From: Telmatactis stephensoni | Taxonomy: Eukaryota; Cnidaria; Anthozoa; Actiniaria; Isophelliidae | NCBI GenBank assembly: GCA_029948255.1 | Contig: JALIZF010001816.1 | Span: forward strand, 699,001 to 763,000 | Direction: 5' to 3' | DNA length: 64,000 bases | Shown: piece by piece, positions 50,901 to 60,814 of the stretch | Numbering within the stretch: the stretch's first letter is position 1 | How the letters are laid out: each line of letters opens with the position of its first letter | Position numbers and translations under genes: made by a program | Notes under the pieces: generated by a model | Seen by the model: only the letters and a program-made list of their open reading frames with translations | Told to the model about the DNA's origin: nothing | Database searches by the model: none

Positions 50901-53900
50901 AAAATAAAAATATAATCGCATATTGTTTCAGCACTCGAAAATAAAATTCACATCTTCGCGCCACCGTGTAATATCCTCTATATAACAACGTCACCAGAAA
51001 AATCACTCCGGTCGTTTTCATGAGCAACCCTTCAATTCAAATGGTGGTTAATTTCTAGGGTTCCACTGAAACTACTTGGTATGCATGGGACTATGGGGAT
51101 AGTTCAAAGCCAGTTACAGTGACTGGGATTTCAAAGGCAAAGAAAATGTCTCACACGTATAGAGAACATGGTGCATTTAATGTGACAGTTACAGCTAATA
51201 ACAGTGTTGGTCAAGATACTACAAAAATCGTTATTAAAGTTGTTGGTATGTACCTTGATCGTCCTAAGGGACTTGTCAGAAATTAGGCCAAAGGGGGGAG
51301 GGGGGTGGAGACTTTAAAATGAGTGATGAAAATGATGTGACCCTTCCTAGCAATAGGAATGAAATTTCCCGACTCTTTCCTGCTCTCCTGGAAGTTGGCC
51401 TAAAACAGCAAAATATTCCATTTTTCACAGCCCATTTTTTCTTGACCCTCCCCCATTTTTTCTAACCCTCCCCCATTTTCCATTTTCTGCAAAAACAGTA
51501 TCATATGAAGGTGACTTGTCATCTCTTGTTTGTTGGTTCGTCGTTGGTTTTTGGTGTGGCCACACACTCGCTACCACTACATTTAATATTCTGTATATAC
51601 ATCACTCAACTCACGTTAATTTTTGCCGAGGTAGAAAAAAGAAAAATAAACAAATAAATAAAAAATAAAAACAAAGAATCCGAGCCCTTCGTGGCAAGGG
51701 AGAGAACAGCACATCAAACAATTTCAGCTCACGGACGGGAATCGTATGGGACAATACAAGACTTTTCAGATACGCTTACATTTTTATGATCTTTGTTGAT
51801 ATCCTTTTTTTGATCTTTTAGATGAAATTGTTCGAGTTGTTATCTTTAAACCGCACGCTGTGGTGGTGGGAGAAGAAGCCAAGTTCAATGTGAGCCTGTT
51901 CTCAAATCACAAGAACGACTGGGAGTCCTTTCATGGATTTGTTCACTTTGTTTGGACATTTGATGTTTCACAAACGCAGCAAATGCCTTTGTTGACATGG
52001 GAACGAGAGGTCACCCATACATATACCAAGGCAGGGGAATACAAGGTTAAAGTCAATGCCATTAATGACATTAGCAGAAAGTCTTGTACAGTAACTATAC
52101 GAGTACATGGTAAGTAATGCAGACTACGTAAAAAGATACACCATCTGAATACATACACTATCCCGGTTTGAATATAAGGCTCAATGTCAATGCCAATATT
52201 AATAATATTAGCAAAGTATAGTAACTATACGAGTGCATGGTAAGTACTGCAGATTAAGTAAAGAGGTACACCACCTAAAGGGTTGAATACGCAAATAAAA
52301 GGGAACACCATCGAATACAAGGGACCAGTGGCATTCGTTTCGACACGCGTGCAAAACGACTGCATATGCGCAAATTTTTCAAAACAAAATTGCACAATAA
52401 ATCAAACAAACAGCGTTCAAATTGTTGCTTTGTTCACTGATTCTACAAAATTAGATAATTCGTGAAATCCCATATCAGGTACATTTCATATTTCATTTTC
52501 AAGAAATGTTCAGGTTGGGTTACCTGTGGTTTACTGACATTGAACCTATGGTTAGGTTTTGCGCTGTTTTTCTCGTAGTGTAAGAAAAACTGAAGGTTTA
52601 GTACATTTGAAGGAGACAAAGTGCTGCATGTTCACCAAAGATGAGTGTTAGATACTCAGGAATTTTTTTGTAAATACGCTTTATACGTGTCACCGCTTCT
52701 CTATGTCTATAAAATAGTGCAGCAGCAAGTGATAACATCTGCGCATGTGTCCAACTTCTATTGTCTTGGACAAATGGATAATTTTGAAAGGATAATTTCT
52801 AGCTGTTCGTACTTCTGCACTCGACTGTAATGCACCGAAAAACTTTGGGGAGACTATATACGACTCTCTTTATGAGAGAGGTAGCCCTAAGCCAGGTTAA
52901 AACCGTAATTGAGGCCACTTCCGTCCAGCAGTTCGCGCATACTCGTCATGTTATCACTTGCTGTTAAATAGTACGCCATTAAATAGTACGAAGTGGCATG
53001 CGCAGTGGTTTTGCACGCATGTTTCCCCCTCCCCCTAGGAAAACAGCAATTGACATTCCTCGGAAAACTTTTGAAATTGCTCCATAAACATAGAGGGGGG
53101 CCTAGGGGGGTTACGAATACCGCAATCCCGCACGAAAAATTCGAAAATACCGCAATCCCGCACAAAAAAATGGTCAATCCCGCTTGAAAAATTCGAAAAT
53201 ACGGCTCACCACACGAAAAATTCAAAATACCACTCCCACGGGACCTCGCGCCATGAAATTTTCTATCGAGCGCCAGAAGCAAAATCCCGCATCTCGCAGG
53301 CCTCAAAAATACCGCATTACCGCAAATTCAAATCGTTTTTCCCGTAATACCGCAGCTCAAAAAAGAAAATACCGCATACCGCAGGGTTTGAGAATCCCGC
53401 GATACCGCAATTTTTTTTGTAAAATACCGCAATACCGCACAAAGAAATGGTCAATCCCGCAATACCGCAAACCCCTAGGACCCCCTCAACATAAGTTTGT
53501 TATTTGTTGTTATATTTTTATTAATATATTCAAAACCCGTGCGTTTTTCGAAATTCTAGAAGTTAATTCGTTCGTCAGTGTGCAGCCGGCCAAAGATGCA
53601 TCAATGGACTTCCATACAATTTTTCACATTTAACATTTTTATTGATTTTATAGATGAACTTCGAATTGTTCAACTGTCATTTGATGAAAAGCTTGAAAAT
53701 GAAAACAAGCATACCATAGAATGGAGAGAAGAGTTTGCCAAGATGGTGTTATATGAAATCGCAAGGGTATGACCAGAAATTGTCTATGATTTTGTTGTCA
53801 CATTTGACAGATTAAGTGATGGTTCATCTAAAGCCTGGCTTTCATGAGCGACCGAAGCAGAGGTGGAAGGATCTTACGCAGACTCATGGGGTGTTTACAT

Positions 53901-55624
53901 CATCCTAGCAGGCGAATCATCCTACCTGCTATACATTTACTGCATTCTGTTCAGTAGGATGATCCTAGTACCCGAAGTGAAGACAAAAATTTCCATGTAA
54001 ACAGAATGCAGTAAATGTATAGCAGGTAGGATGATTCGCCTGCTAGGACGATCCTAGTGCCATGTAAATACCCCCCTAAGAAGTGTAGTACTGAACGGCA
54101 TGGAATGCATAAAGATGCTAATTGCATGTGGTATTGTTTGAACCGCTAAAACATGAAAAATTGTTATAACTTTGTAGGGAAGCACATATACCCATTTCTT
54201 ATTCACTGAATGATTTTCCTCTCTGTTGTGTTTGACTCCTGTGATTGGCTGAAAATTTCGAACTCAAAAGAAAATCTTTTAAGAAACGAGTTTCAATACA
54301 TTTTACTTCAAAATCGTTTACCATATGTTGATACATCTCCGGTATGAAAATCTCGAAATTCTAATGTAGGGAAAGCGATATGCCGCAGAACAACAGAAAT
54401 AACCATGGTTTTTATAAGGACCATTACTTAAACATTGCTTTTTTGTCCAGTGCCCATTTCACTCATCCACTATATGTTGCTTGGATCAAATTCAGACGCC
54501 CTACTAGTCATGAGCCAATTCACATTTTGTTGAACCCAAATCATTAAAGCACTTGCTAACTCAGACTCCGTTCAATTCAAGTGTTCAAAAGTTTAAAGTG
54601 CTACTTGGACGAAAATCCATGAAAATTAAAGAATGGCTTAAAACATTGCTTAATTTTTGCTTAATGAATCCAATAGTCACCATGAAGCAACATTTTCTTT
54701 GCATTCAAAAGAAACAGGTAGAAACTGTCAAGTATTCAAGCTTTCAAATTGTGTATGTATGACGTCATACATGCAACCCGGCCTATTGTTCTTTAAGATT
54801 TTGAATGATAATTTCTCTATATTGAGGGACATTTATCGCCAAACTCAAACGATGATGGCCTAGTTTTTCAGCTGTGTTCATCTTCAGATAGAAATAATCA
54901 GTTTTAATCGGTTTTGAATATAACCGTTTTTCGTCCAAGTGGCCCTTTAAAAAAGGCGTCGGTTCCGTCTACGTTTAAAAAAAGGTGTAGTTGCATTTGG
55001 AAATTTGTGAATCTGACACCGCTCATAGACGGTATGCCACAAAGAGACCATAATACTAAGAGAACGAAACTCAGTACTGATGTCTGTGCGATGTTCGTGG
55101 CGGCTAAGGCTATTTTTAGTAACTTCGCCATCGCGCGCGCAAGGTTCTCAAACAATAGAATTCAAAAGCCGAAAACAAACGATCCCGTGTGCGCGCACGT
55201 CAAAAATCAAATTCTATTGTTTGAGAGGCTTGCGCGCACGATGGCGAAGTTGCTAAAAATAGCCTTAGCCGGCACGTACATGGCACAGACATCAATACCG
55301 AGTTTCGCTCTCTTAGTATTATGGTCTCCTGATGGCACTTGGAAGATACGTGGCTTTTGAAGCAGTCCCAAGATATTGTTATTAGTTTAAATAAGCAAGG
55401 GCATGAAGTCTTTAAGGACTTCCAGTTGGACTTGCAAGATTTCAATGGCCTTGCAGTTAGTGCAGCTTAACTGATTGATTGATTAATTTGTTAAGGTCCT
55501 TCCCATCGATAAGAGTCGTCTTGAAGTCACTGTTCTTCCTACCACACCTACATTTGTAGATGTGACTATCATAAAAGGTGATAACAACAAAAGTCTAACA
55601 ATGGATCAGGTTAGTTACGACGAC

Positions 55625-55723
<99 letters not shown>

Positions 55724-58700
55724 ACCTTTCATAGAAACAATGGGCGTATTTATACTACAGACGAATTTCTCGTCCAGACGAATTATTTGTGTCAAACGCG
55801 TAAATCGTCTCAATATAAATTCGGACACAGAACGAATTATTTGTCTTAATATACTCCGTCTAAAAACACGTCAAAATGACGGACGAATTACTCGACAACC
55901 GTGGGATGCATGTTTCTTGCCTTCACGTGAAACTGTCCATCTTCGAATTTATATCTAGACAAATCAAATCCTTTGAAGTGATTCGTGTGGACGAGTTATT
56001 CGTCTCTAGTATAAATAAGACCAATATGTACTTGTTTCAAGCTTATCTAGTGTAAAAGAAAATTGGCTTGCGAAATTGTTTATGAATCCTTGTTGATTCC
56101 ATATCTGAGCTAATTGCTCTTATCCCAGTAAAGTAAAGCCTTGTGATGATATGTCGTATGGATAGTCAATTATATACCTATTTCAAAAAACGTTGCAGTA
56201 AGTCTACAGTGTACACTCCAATACTGCAAAGGATTTTGGTAGTTTAGGGCCTGCTTACATGGAGATAGGGTCACCCTTCTAGGAAGGTCACCCTACTGGA
56301 AGGGTCAAAACATAGCCCTCCTTTACATGCAAACTCGACAAGCAAGGGTCACCCCGGGGGTAGGGCTAGCGTCATGGCTCGGTCGCTAAGCTTTGTAAAC
56401 AACAAAATGGCGGGAAAGCGTTCTCTTTTGGCACTACATTATAGTGAACAAGTTGCAAACATTTGATATGAGTTTTAAATACTTTTAACGCAAACTGATT
56501 ATCAATTTGATCAGATGTTGCTCGGAAAACTGTTGTTGCAAATCGACCCGTGTAACATCACCTTAAAGGCTCGTTGTATACAAATAACATAAATTTCTCG
56601 TGAAATATTCACCCGTATTCCATAGAAAACCATCAAATGACCACTAATTGATTTTCGCCCGATAAGACGGGCGTATATTTATTGCATATTCCTTATCCTA
56701 ACATTATCTCCAGTTTAAAAAAATACATACATGATTGAGACTCCCTCAACAGGGTTTTCAGCTCAATTTACAAATCCTAACTAAATCATATAAATCAAAC
56801 ATAAATGGATTAAGAATCCCAACTGGCAAGGAGGCAAACCAGCTGACTACATTACAAGCATGGCCGAGAAACTGAATTTGAACGAATCGAAATCGAAACA
56901 AATTCAGTCTCAGCTAGTGGCCAGAGCGGGAATCGAACCTGTGACCGCCAGATTGCGAGACCAACGCTCCGACCACTCGGCCATGCTGCCTCCTTAATAA
57001 ACTAATTAAACAACCCTTTACTGAAATTACTGTCACTAAGCACAGCAAGTAACTTATGACTCCTACGAATTTTAGGCCGTAAAGAAGCTGCAGTCATTGG
57101 TTGAAAAGCGATTACTTCATGTGACATTACGTGATGGCAAATATACTCTAGCTACGTATGCTGAGGTCATTGATCGGAACTCAGGTATTTGCATTCAATC
57201 TTCACCCCGAATTTGATAAGTATTACAGGCCTACCCCGGGCCCTAAAATGGCCGTTATTTTGGGCGATATTAGGCGATCTTAGGTGATATTGGGAAATTT
57301 TAGCCATTTCGAGTTGGCGCTCTTAGGCGATATAGAGCGATCTTGGGAGATCTTAGGCGATATTGGGGAATTTTAGCCATTTCGAGTTGGCGCTCTTAGG
57401 CACTCTTGGGCGATATTGAGCGATCTTGGGCAATATTAGGCGATATTAAGCGATATTAGGCGATTTTAGGGCCTGGAGTAGGCCTACAGTATAGACCATC
57501 CCATTACGGACACCTCCATAATACGAATACCTCTATAATGGCCCTCTTTATCCTGAAACGTCTATATAACAGATACCTCTTCATGAGGAAAACTATTCAT
57601 TGTCCTTTGGTTCCGTCGTAGTTTAGTCTGATCTTGATGAATCTTTTAGAGAGACTAGGAACAATAGAGATGATCAAGGGACTGAAGAATACAAATTGCG
57701 AACAATGTTGCGGGACGCGGAAGCGTCTTCCAAAGACATCCTCGGAAACCCAGGAAAAAAAACCTGTCGCTCGAGAGAATTTTACCCCAGGGTTTCCGAG
57801 GCGAGTTGAGCAGATATATAAAAACTCAAAATGATTTTTTGAGAAGCAGCTTTTTTATAAGCCAAGACAATAAGAGTAGATAAAGATCTATAAATCAGAG
57901 CAAGAACTTTGGGACGTTTTTTATCCAAAGCCAATTGTACACTATCTCATACAGAAATCATAGCTTGTACCTGTGTTCTGGTTTTAGTTAAACCCTCCGA
58001 CGACAAGAACAACAATAAAGTAGACGTACGTCTTCCTATTGCGATTGGAGTGGCTGCTTTCATCGTTATTTTGTTTGTGGTTGGTATTGTAGTCTATCTG
58101 TACAGGTGAGAATCACTGTTGAGTTTATGACTTGTTGAGGAATTGCACAGGTCATTTCAATTCATATGATAACTGATATATTACGCACACTTTGATTGGT
58201 CGAGAACCGTGTGAAATTACGTACATACGTGCACGCTTAGATGATGTCACGAATATTAAGCGAAAATATGCAGAAAGAAATACTGTGTAAGACAAATGGA
58301 TGCTATTATTCTTTGCGTCTGTTCTCTAAAAGATGCACAGAAAACGTCAAAATGTGGCGAGCACAGTCCCGGCACCCGACTTCGTTTTATAGTGTTCCTT
58401 TTTGTTTGCTCCAACATTTGATGCCATCAATGAGTATATAGAGTAGAGACGCAAAGAAAATGGAATCTATATTTAACAAATAGACTCTGATTTGCTGTGC
58501 GTCTATAGTCTAATAGATGCACAGGTGACGTCAAAATGTGGGAAGAACAAAAAAGTACGCCACAAGACGAAGTCGAAATGGCGTGACTGTTGTCCCCACC
58601 ACATTTTGACGTCTTTTGTGCATCTATCAGAGTACAGACCCACGGTTATATGGAATCTATTTGTTCTATATAATATTCATTAAAAAATTTCAACCAATCA

Positions 58701-60201
58701 GAGCGGGCGTAAGATTCAATGACGTCATCTATGCATGGGTCTCAACCAATCAATTATATAATTGTTAGCTACAATCTTGGACATAAATGTTAAGAAAAAA
58801 GTGGCATTGTCATGTCCAATTCAAATAGAAGCGTTTCCAACTACGATACTGTACGCTTTGTTCCCCCCTACCCCCTGGATCAATAGGGACCTTAAGCAAC
58901 CATGACGGCAACAAGGACGACGACGGTATAAAACAATGGCCCTAATTACAAAGCACAATAGATACACGTGCAAATGAGCAGAACTGCAAAGAAATCAATC
59001 GAAATTTCACGCTCTGTAGAGAACGGGAACTTGTAGAACTAAATCAGTTTATTTTTCGTTCGGACAGAAATTTGTTCATTAATTTTGATTTATCTTAAAA
59101 TTCTGAGTTTGAATGTCACATGAAAATGAACAAGCGAAAGAAATAGCGTTGTCTATCGTTTTTTAATCATTTTTAGCGTCCCGTCTTCCCTGCCGTCGTC
59201 GTTGTGGTTGCTTAAGGTCCCTAATGTTGCAGGCTGACGGAAGCATCTGGGCCCCCAGGTGATCAACATTGTTGGCTGGAGGGGGGAGGGGTGATTTCGG
59301 CTCCAAATATGATGTGGCACACGCATTTGTTCCAAAACAGGAAAATTTTTAACCCTTTTTGTCCAAGATTGTAGACTATCTAAAATTGCTATGTAGAGTG
59401 AGCTTTAAAAACACCCTATTATAAAGAAAAAATGTTCTCCATTTCAAAGTAAAATTGTTGTTTTCAGACGTTACTCGTGGTTGTACAGGAGATACCACCG
59501 TCTTTCTATGGCCAATGGAGGAGAAAACTTTGTACCAATGAACCCTGACAACCTGGAAATTGCCCTTGACGACGAGGCTGTGACGTACCATGTCCCAAGG
59601 TCTGATGGAGTTGAAACTATGGAGGATAGCGATGATGAATTGCTCTTAAATGATATGGGTTCTGCAGGTTAGAAAGCTTACTTGTGGTGTGACTGACTGA
59701 CTGACTGACTGACTGACTGACTGACTGACTGACTGACTGACTGACTGACTGACTGACTGACTGACTGACTGACTGACTGACTGACTGACTGACTGACTGA
59801 CTGACTGACTGACTGACTGACTGACTGACTGACTGACTGACTGACTGACTGACTGACTGACTGACTGACTGACTGACTGACTGACTGACTGACTGACTGA
59901 CTGACTGACTGACTGACTGACTGACTGACTGACTGACTGACTGACTGACTGACTGACTGACTGACTGACTGACTGACTGACTGACTGACTGACTGACTGA
60001 CTGACTGACTGACTGACTGACTGACTGACTGACTGACTGACTGACTGACTGACTGACTGACTGACTGACTGACTGATAAACATTGAGGACATATGTGTAT
60101 AATATTTCAAACCTATTCTATTGCTTTCAGGTCGAGTTCTTGTAATTAATGATGACAATGAACAAGATAATGAACACTCAAGGAACACAGTGACTGCATA
60201 A
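35994..60201 (+). CDS. SorCS-type VPS10 domain sorting receptor, 27 exons, 1150 residues
   Basis: Exons: 35994-36311, 37452-37537, 38185-38287, 39421-39579, 39864-39937, 41301-41368, 41547-41671, 42290-42376, 42533-42715, 43531-43671, 43919-44021, 44634-44707, 44995-45083, 45414-45518, 45777-45897, 47277-47416, 48195-48305, 49308-49390, 50345-50427, 51059-51245, 51822-52109, 53654-53766, 55496-55609, 57076-57184, 57988-58105, 59468-59667, 60131-60201. All are GT-AG and in phase, totalling 3453 nt. Order of parts: signal peptide; propeptide ending in furin-type RERR (64-67); VPS10 propeller (RSTDYGTSF, YSCNEGGNWS); 10CC module; two PKD domains; membrane-proximal domain; transmembrane segment 1037-1060; cytosolic tail with YSWL (1063-1066), YHRL (1070-1073) and DDELL (1116-1120). 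It is a type I receptor expected to move proteins between Golgi, endosome and surface. Length and the PKD plus stalk architecture point to SorCS rather than sortilin or SorLA. The start was chosen because a good signal peptide follows it directly. The ligand is unknown. Confidence 0.92.
36312..37451. other. SorCS-like intron 1
   Basis: About 1.1 kb of AT-rich intron. A short fragment near 36700-36730 (gggtcccagagaaaataccc ctcgggg) resembles the ends of the poly-G/poly-C family. Nothing else recognised. Confidence 0.6.
38543..38760. mobile_element. Fold-back element in SorCS-like intron 3
   Basis: tgtctaggaagcaag on the left is inverse to cttgcttcctagaca on the right. The inner arms gtaccagtctattacctag and taggtaatagactggtgct also pair approximately. 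Confidence 0.65.
39101..39388. mobile_element. MITE-like element, family 2, copy 1 (SorCS-like intron 3)
   Basis: Left gaccataatatactaagaga ... ctcagtattgatgtctgtg, right cacagacatcaatactgag ... tctcttagtattatgg. It ends 32 bp before exon 4. A near-identical copy is in intron 22 at 55044-55328. Confidence 0.85.
39997..40339. mobile_element. MITE-like element, family 3, copy 1 (SorCS-like intron 5)
   Basis: Left aaaaggcccacttggatgaa aatc and right gattttgatccaagtgctcc ttt are inverse. Inside, aaaacgaaaatgaa-type AT-rich DNA and ggtgatta..ggtgcc. Relative at 54592-54950. Confidence 0.7.
40425..40625 (-). mobile_element. tRNA-derived SINE
   Basis: Read on the minus strand: tggcatggttggcctggtgg tgagagcac (A box) and, about 45 bp later, gggtttgagtccc (B box), followed by a tail with the hairpin ggctctccggcttttccgga gagcc. 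Located in SorCS-like intron 5. Confidence 0.7.
40650..40785. mobile_element. Short fold-back element
   Basis: tgtctctgtactgtgatgat gtagagcaagagaaaagcaag pairs with cttgcttttcgagtgctctac ... atcacagtacagagaca. Confidence 0.75.
42730..43345. mobile_element. gcaac/gttgc-rich repeat in SorCS-like intron 9
   Basis: Repeated tgcaacattg, attgcagaagtag and similar blocks, with partly inverse ends. It resembles 26840-27110. Its ORFs show no domain. Confidence 0.45.
44131..44205. repeat. Hairpin with perfect 27-bp arms and 21-nt loop
   Basis: 44131-44157 (agttaaaaaggaaaactatg caggcca) is the exact reverse complement of 44179-44205, in SorCS-like intron 11. Size and loop are in the range of animal miRNA precursors. 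It could also be a small fold-back element. Confidence 0.9.
44250..44455. repeat. Inverted and direct repeat block with gctaatcctgggtta units
   Basis: cccggttgttcgaaggtcat ttaatgctaatcct at the left and caaagaaccaggcccag at the right bracket three copies of gctaat.ct.gggttaa. A decayed short element. Confidence 0.55.
44723..44765. repeat. (GACA)n short microsatellite
   Basis: Several cagacagacagacaga units 16 bp after exon 12. Confidence 0.85.
45207..45338. repeat. (CCCT)n microsatellite
   Basis: About 33 perfect ccct units in SorCS-like intron 13, ending about 75 bp before exon 14. The Leu-Pro-Pro-Ser ORFs are translation of the repeat. Confidence 0.97.
46645..46795. mobile_element. Fold-back element ending gtaatatcctctat
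   Basis: ttacatggtcgcttggagat acgaattttatcttc is inverse to gaagataaaattagtatctc cgcgcagccatgtaa. Related right ends (gaagata..cttc.cgccaccgtgtaatatcct) occur at 43805-43858, 50935-50985 and 63760-63838. Confidence 0.8.
47480..47600 (-). mobile_element. tRNA-derived SINE head
   Basis: On the minus strand, atagctcagttggttgagca (A box) and gtgggttcaaacc (B box) are spaced as in a tRNA. Cloverleaf arms are imperfect, so a SINE rather than a gene. SorCS-like intron 16. Confidence 0.65.
47994..48142. mobile_element. 149-bp TIR element with poly-G core
   Basis: gttccagaaaatatccata at 47994 is the reverse complement of tatggatattttctggaac at 48124-48142. Inside is a ggt repeat leading into 24 consecutive G (48099-48122). 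It ends 52 bp before exon 17. Confidence 0.85.
48327..49074. mobile_element. About 750-bp TIR element, 21 bp after the exon 17 donor
   Basis: agcctgcatagctggcggtt ta on the left is inverse to taaactgccagctacgcaag cct on the right. Purine-rich and pyrimidine-rich subterminal stretches and aaccgcctgcccgaagacta / tagtcttcgagcaggcggtt also pair. A related fragment with agcctgcgtagcggc is at 29289-29400. Confidence 0.8.
49459..49945. mobile_element. Nested repeat of the cgcgcgctctgattgg family
   Basis: tataataattggcatattac gcgcgctctgattgg occurs at 49454 and again at 49802. Between them, agattccatttttccgtgcg tctgtactctaatcga is inverse to tcgattagagtacagacgca cggaaaaatggaatct (49593-49762). The same family appears at about 6730-6900, 58165-58760 and 60485-60560. 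Confidence 0.8.
50518..50655. mobile_element. 138-bp fold-back element
   Basis: aataggccctttgtagca and tgctgcaaagggcctatt are inverse ends. The inner arms tggaaggcaaaaacaatg... and ...tttgtcttgccctccaaa also pair. Confidence 0.8.
50659..51030. mobile_element. Element with ggttgctcat ends, containing a decayed fold-back
   Basis: ggttgctcataaaaacgacc at 50659 is inverse to ggtcgttttcatgagcaacc at 51010-51029. The right end lies about 29 bp before exon 20. Confidence 0.7.
52170..52289 (+). pseudogene. Broken tandem copy of the end of exon 21 with its splice donor
   Basis: Copies 52038-52152, which is the last about 70 nt of the second PKD exon, the donor and the following intron start. Shared blocks include gtcaatgcca, attagca, agtaactatacgagt.catgg taagta, and gtacaccac. 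The copied reading frame meets a TAG before the duplicated donor, so it cannot replace the original. A donor-like catgg|taagta remains at 52239. Confidence 0.8.
53091..53489. mobile_element. TIR element with ataccgcaatcccgca minisatellite core
   Basis: gagggggg.cctaggggggtt at the left and aacccctaggaccccctc at the right are inverse ends. The interior is many variants of aataccgcaatcccgca. In SorCS-like intron 21. Confidence 0.75.
53888..54076. mobile_element. Fold-back element with long arms
   Basis: gcaggcgaatcatcctacct gctatacatttactgcattctgt is inverse to acagaatgcagtaaatgtat agcaggtaggatgattcgcctgc. The outer ends are gggtgtttacat and atgtaaataccc. Confidence 0.85.
54592..54950. mobile_element. 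MITE-like element, family 3, copy 2 (SorCS-like intron 22)
   Basis: ttaaagtgctacttggacga aaat and aaccgtttttcgtccaagtg gccctttaa are inverse. Same family as 39997-40339. Confidence 0.75.
55044..55328. mobile_element. MITE-like element, family 2, copy 2 (SorCS-like intron 22)
   Basis: gagaccataatactaagaga acgaaactcagtactgatgt at the left and acagacatcaataccgagtt tcgctctcttagtattatggtctc at the right. The inner arms with aaggttctcaaacaatag / ctattgtttgagaggctt also pair. Confidence 0.88.
55624..55723. repeat. (GAT)n microsatellite at a splice donor
   Basis: About 33 gat units starting 14 bp after the end of SorCS-like exon 23 (donor gttagt at 55610). Poly-Asp, poly-Met and poly-Ile ORFs are artefacts. 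Confidence 0.97.
56700..56998 (-). mobile_element. tRNA-derived SINE with well-preserved A and B boxes
   Basis: On the minus strand the head reads ggcagcatggccgagtggtc ggagcgttggtctc and then aggttcgattcccgctctgg. tggccgagtggt is an A box and ggttcgattcc a perfect B box, resembling a class II (Leu or Ser type) tRNA. A non-tRNA body follows, and the acceptor stem does not pair as in a tRNA gene. In SorCS-like intron 23. Confidence 0.75.
57227..57485. mobile_element. Second TIR element with ggcgatatta tandem core
   Basis: aggcctaccccgggccctaa aat and cgattttagggcctggagta ggcct are inverse ends, as in 5776-5921. The core is longer, with two copies of a unit containing agccatttcgagttggcgct. It begins 43 bp after exon 24. 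Confidence 0.85.
58165..58760. mobile_element. cgcgcgctctgattgg-family nested element in SorCS-like intron 25
   Basis: gatatattacgcacactttg attggtcgag at the left and accaatcagagcgggcgtaa at the right. Internal inverse arms (tgcgtctatagtctaatagatg / gtgcatctatcagagtacagac). Same family as 49459-49945. Confidence 0.7.
59691..60076. repeat. 386-nt (GACT)n microsatellite in the last SorCS-like intron
   Basis: About 96 perfect gact units fill most of the 463-bp intron 26, starting 24 bp after exon 26 and ending 55 bp before exon 27. The Ser-Gln-Ser-Val ORF on the other strand is repeat translation. Confidence 0.98.
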
Positions 60202-60814
60202 AATACTAGAGTAGTGTAATCATACTGCTGTATAATGCTGCTTTAAATGATGCTGTGATTTGAATCATAGCCACTAGGTATTATTTTTCCTAGGATGCAT
60301 TCCATGGCCGCCTCTCTTGGGGGGAGCAAACATTGACAATCTCGCCCCGGACAAAAATCACCTCATTGTCGCGGGTCATTGCTTTCTAGTTGTTTGTATG
60401 ATTTGCTTGTGAAATGTATATATTCCGTAATTCCTGTCCTCAGGGGTTCGTTTCCCGAAAAGCCCAATATCTTTATAGAATAACCATCTTATAACGCGCG
60501 CTCTCATTGGCCGAAGGCCATGCGTATACTGCGAACTCTAAATATGCACACAGCACGCGCGTGCACTTTTCAAATTTTTGGTCAGTGTAAATGAAGACTG
60601 AATATGCTTGAAACAATGTTGTGTTTTATAAAAGAAATAGAAAACTTGCCCGCTGGGGGGTATCGTCCTAGGTAGAAGTTGGTCGTGTCAAGGAGTGAAT
60701 TCTTGTCATCGAAATGATTCCATAACGAAGAGCTTATGAGCGGTAGGATAACCTTAGCAATAGGGTGAACTCTTTTGCTTTATTTACTCTAGAATTCTAA
60801 AACAAAAGAGTTAT
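60202..60814. other. 3' flank of the SorCS-like gene
   Basis: Probable 3' UTR and downstream DNA. No obvious AATAAA directly after the stop. A cgcgcgctctcattggc fragment near 60495 belongs to the gctctgattgg family. No gene. Confidence 0.5.

Noticed and set aside
52887..53633. ORFs of 139-149 codons on both strands
   Set aside because: They translate the ataccgcaatcccgca minisatellite of a TIR element in intron 21.
56922..56998. Possible functional tRNA gene on the minus strand
   Set aside because: A and B boxes are good, but the acceptor ends do not pair properly and a SINE body follows, so it is called a SINE head.
59646..60188. 180-codon minus-strand ORF rich in Ser-Gln-Ser-Val
   Set aside because: It is the GACT microsatellite read in one frame, and the region is the last intron of the SorCS-like gene.
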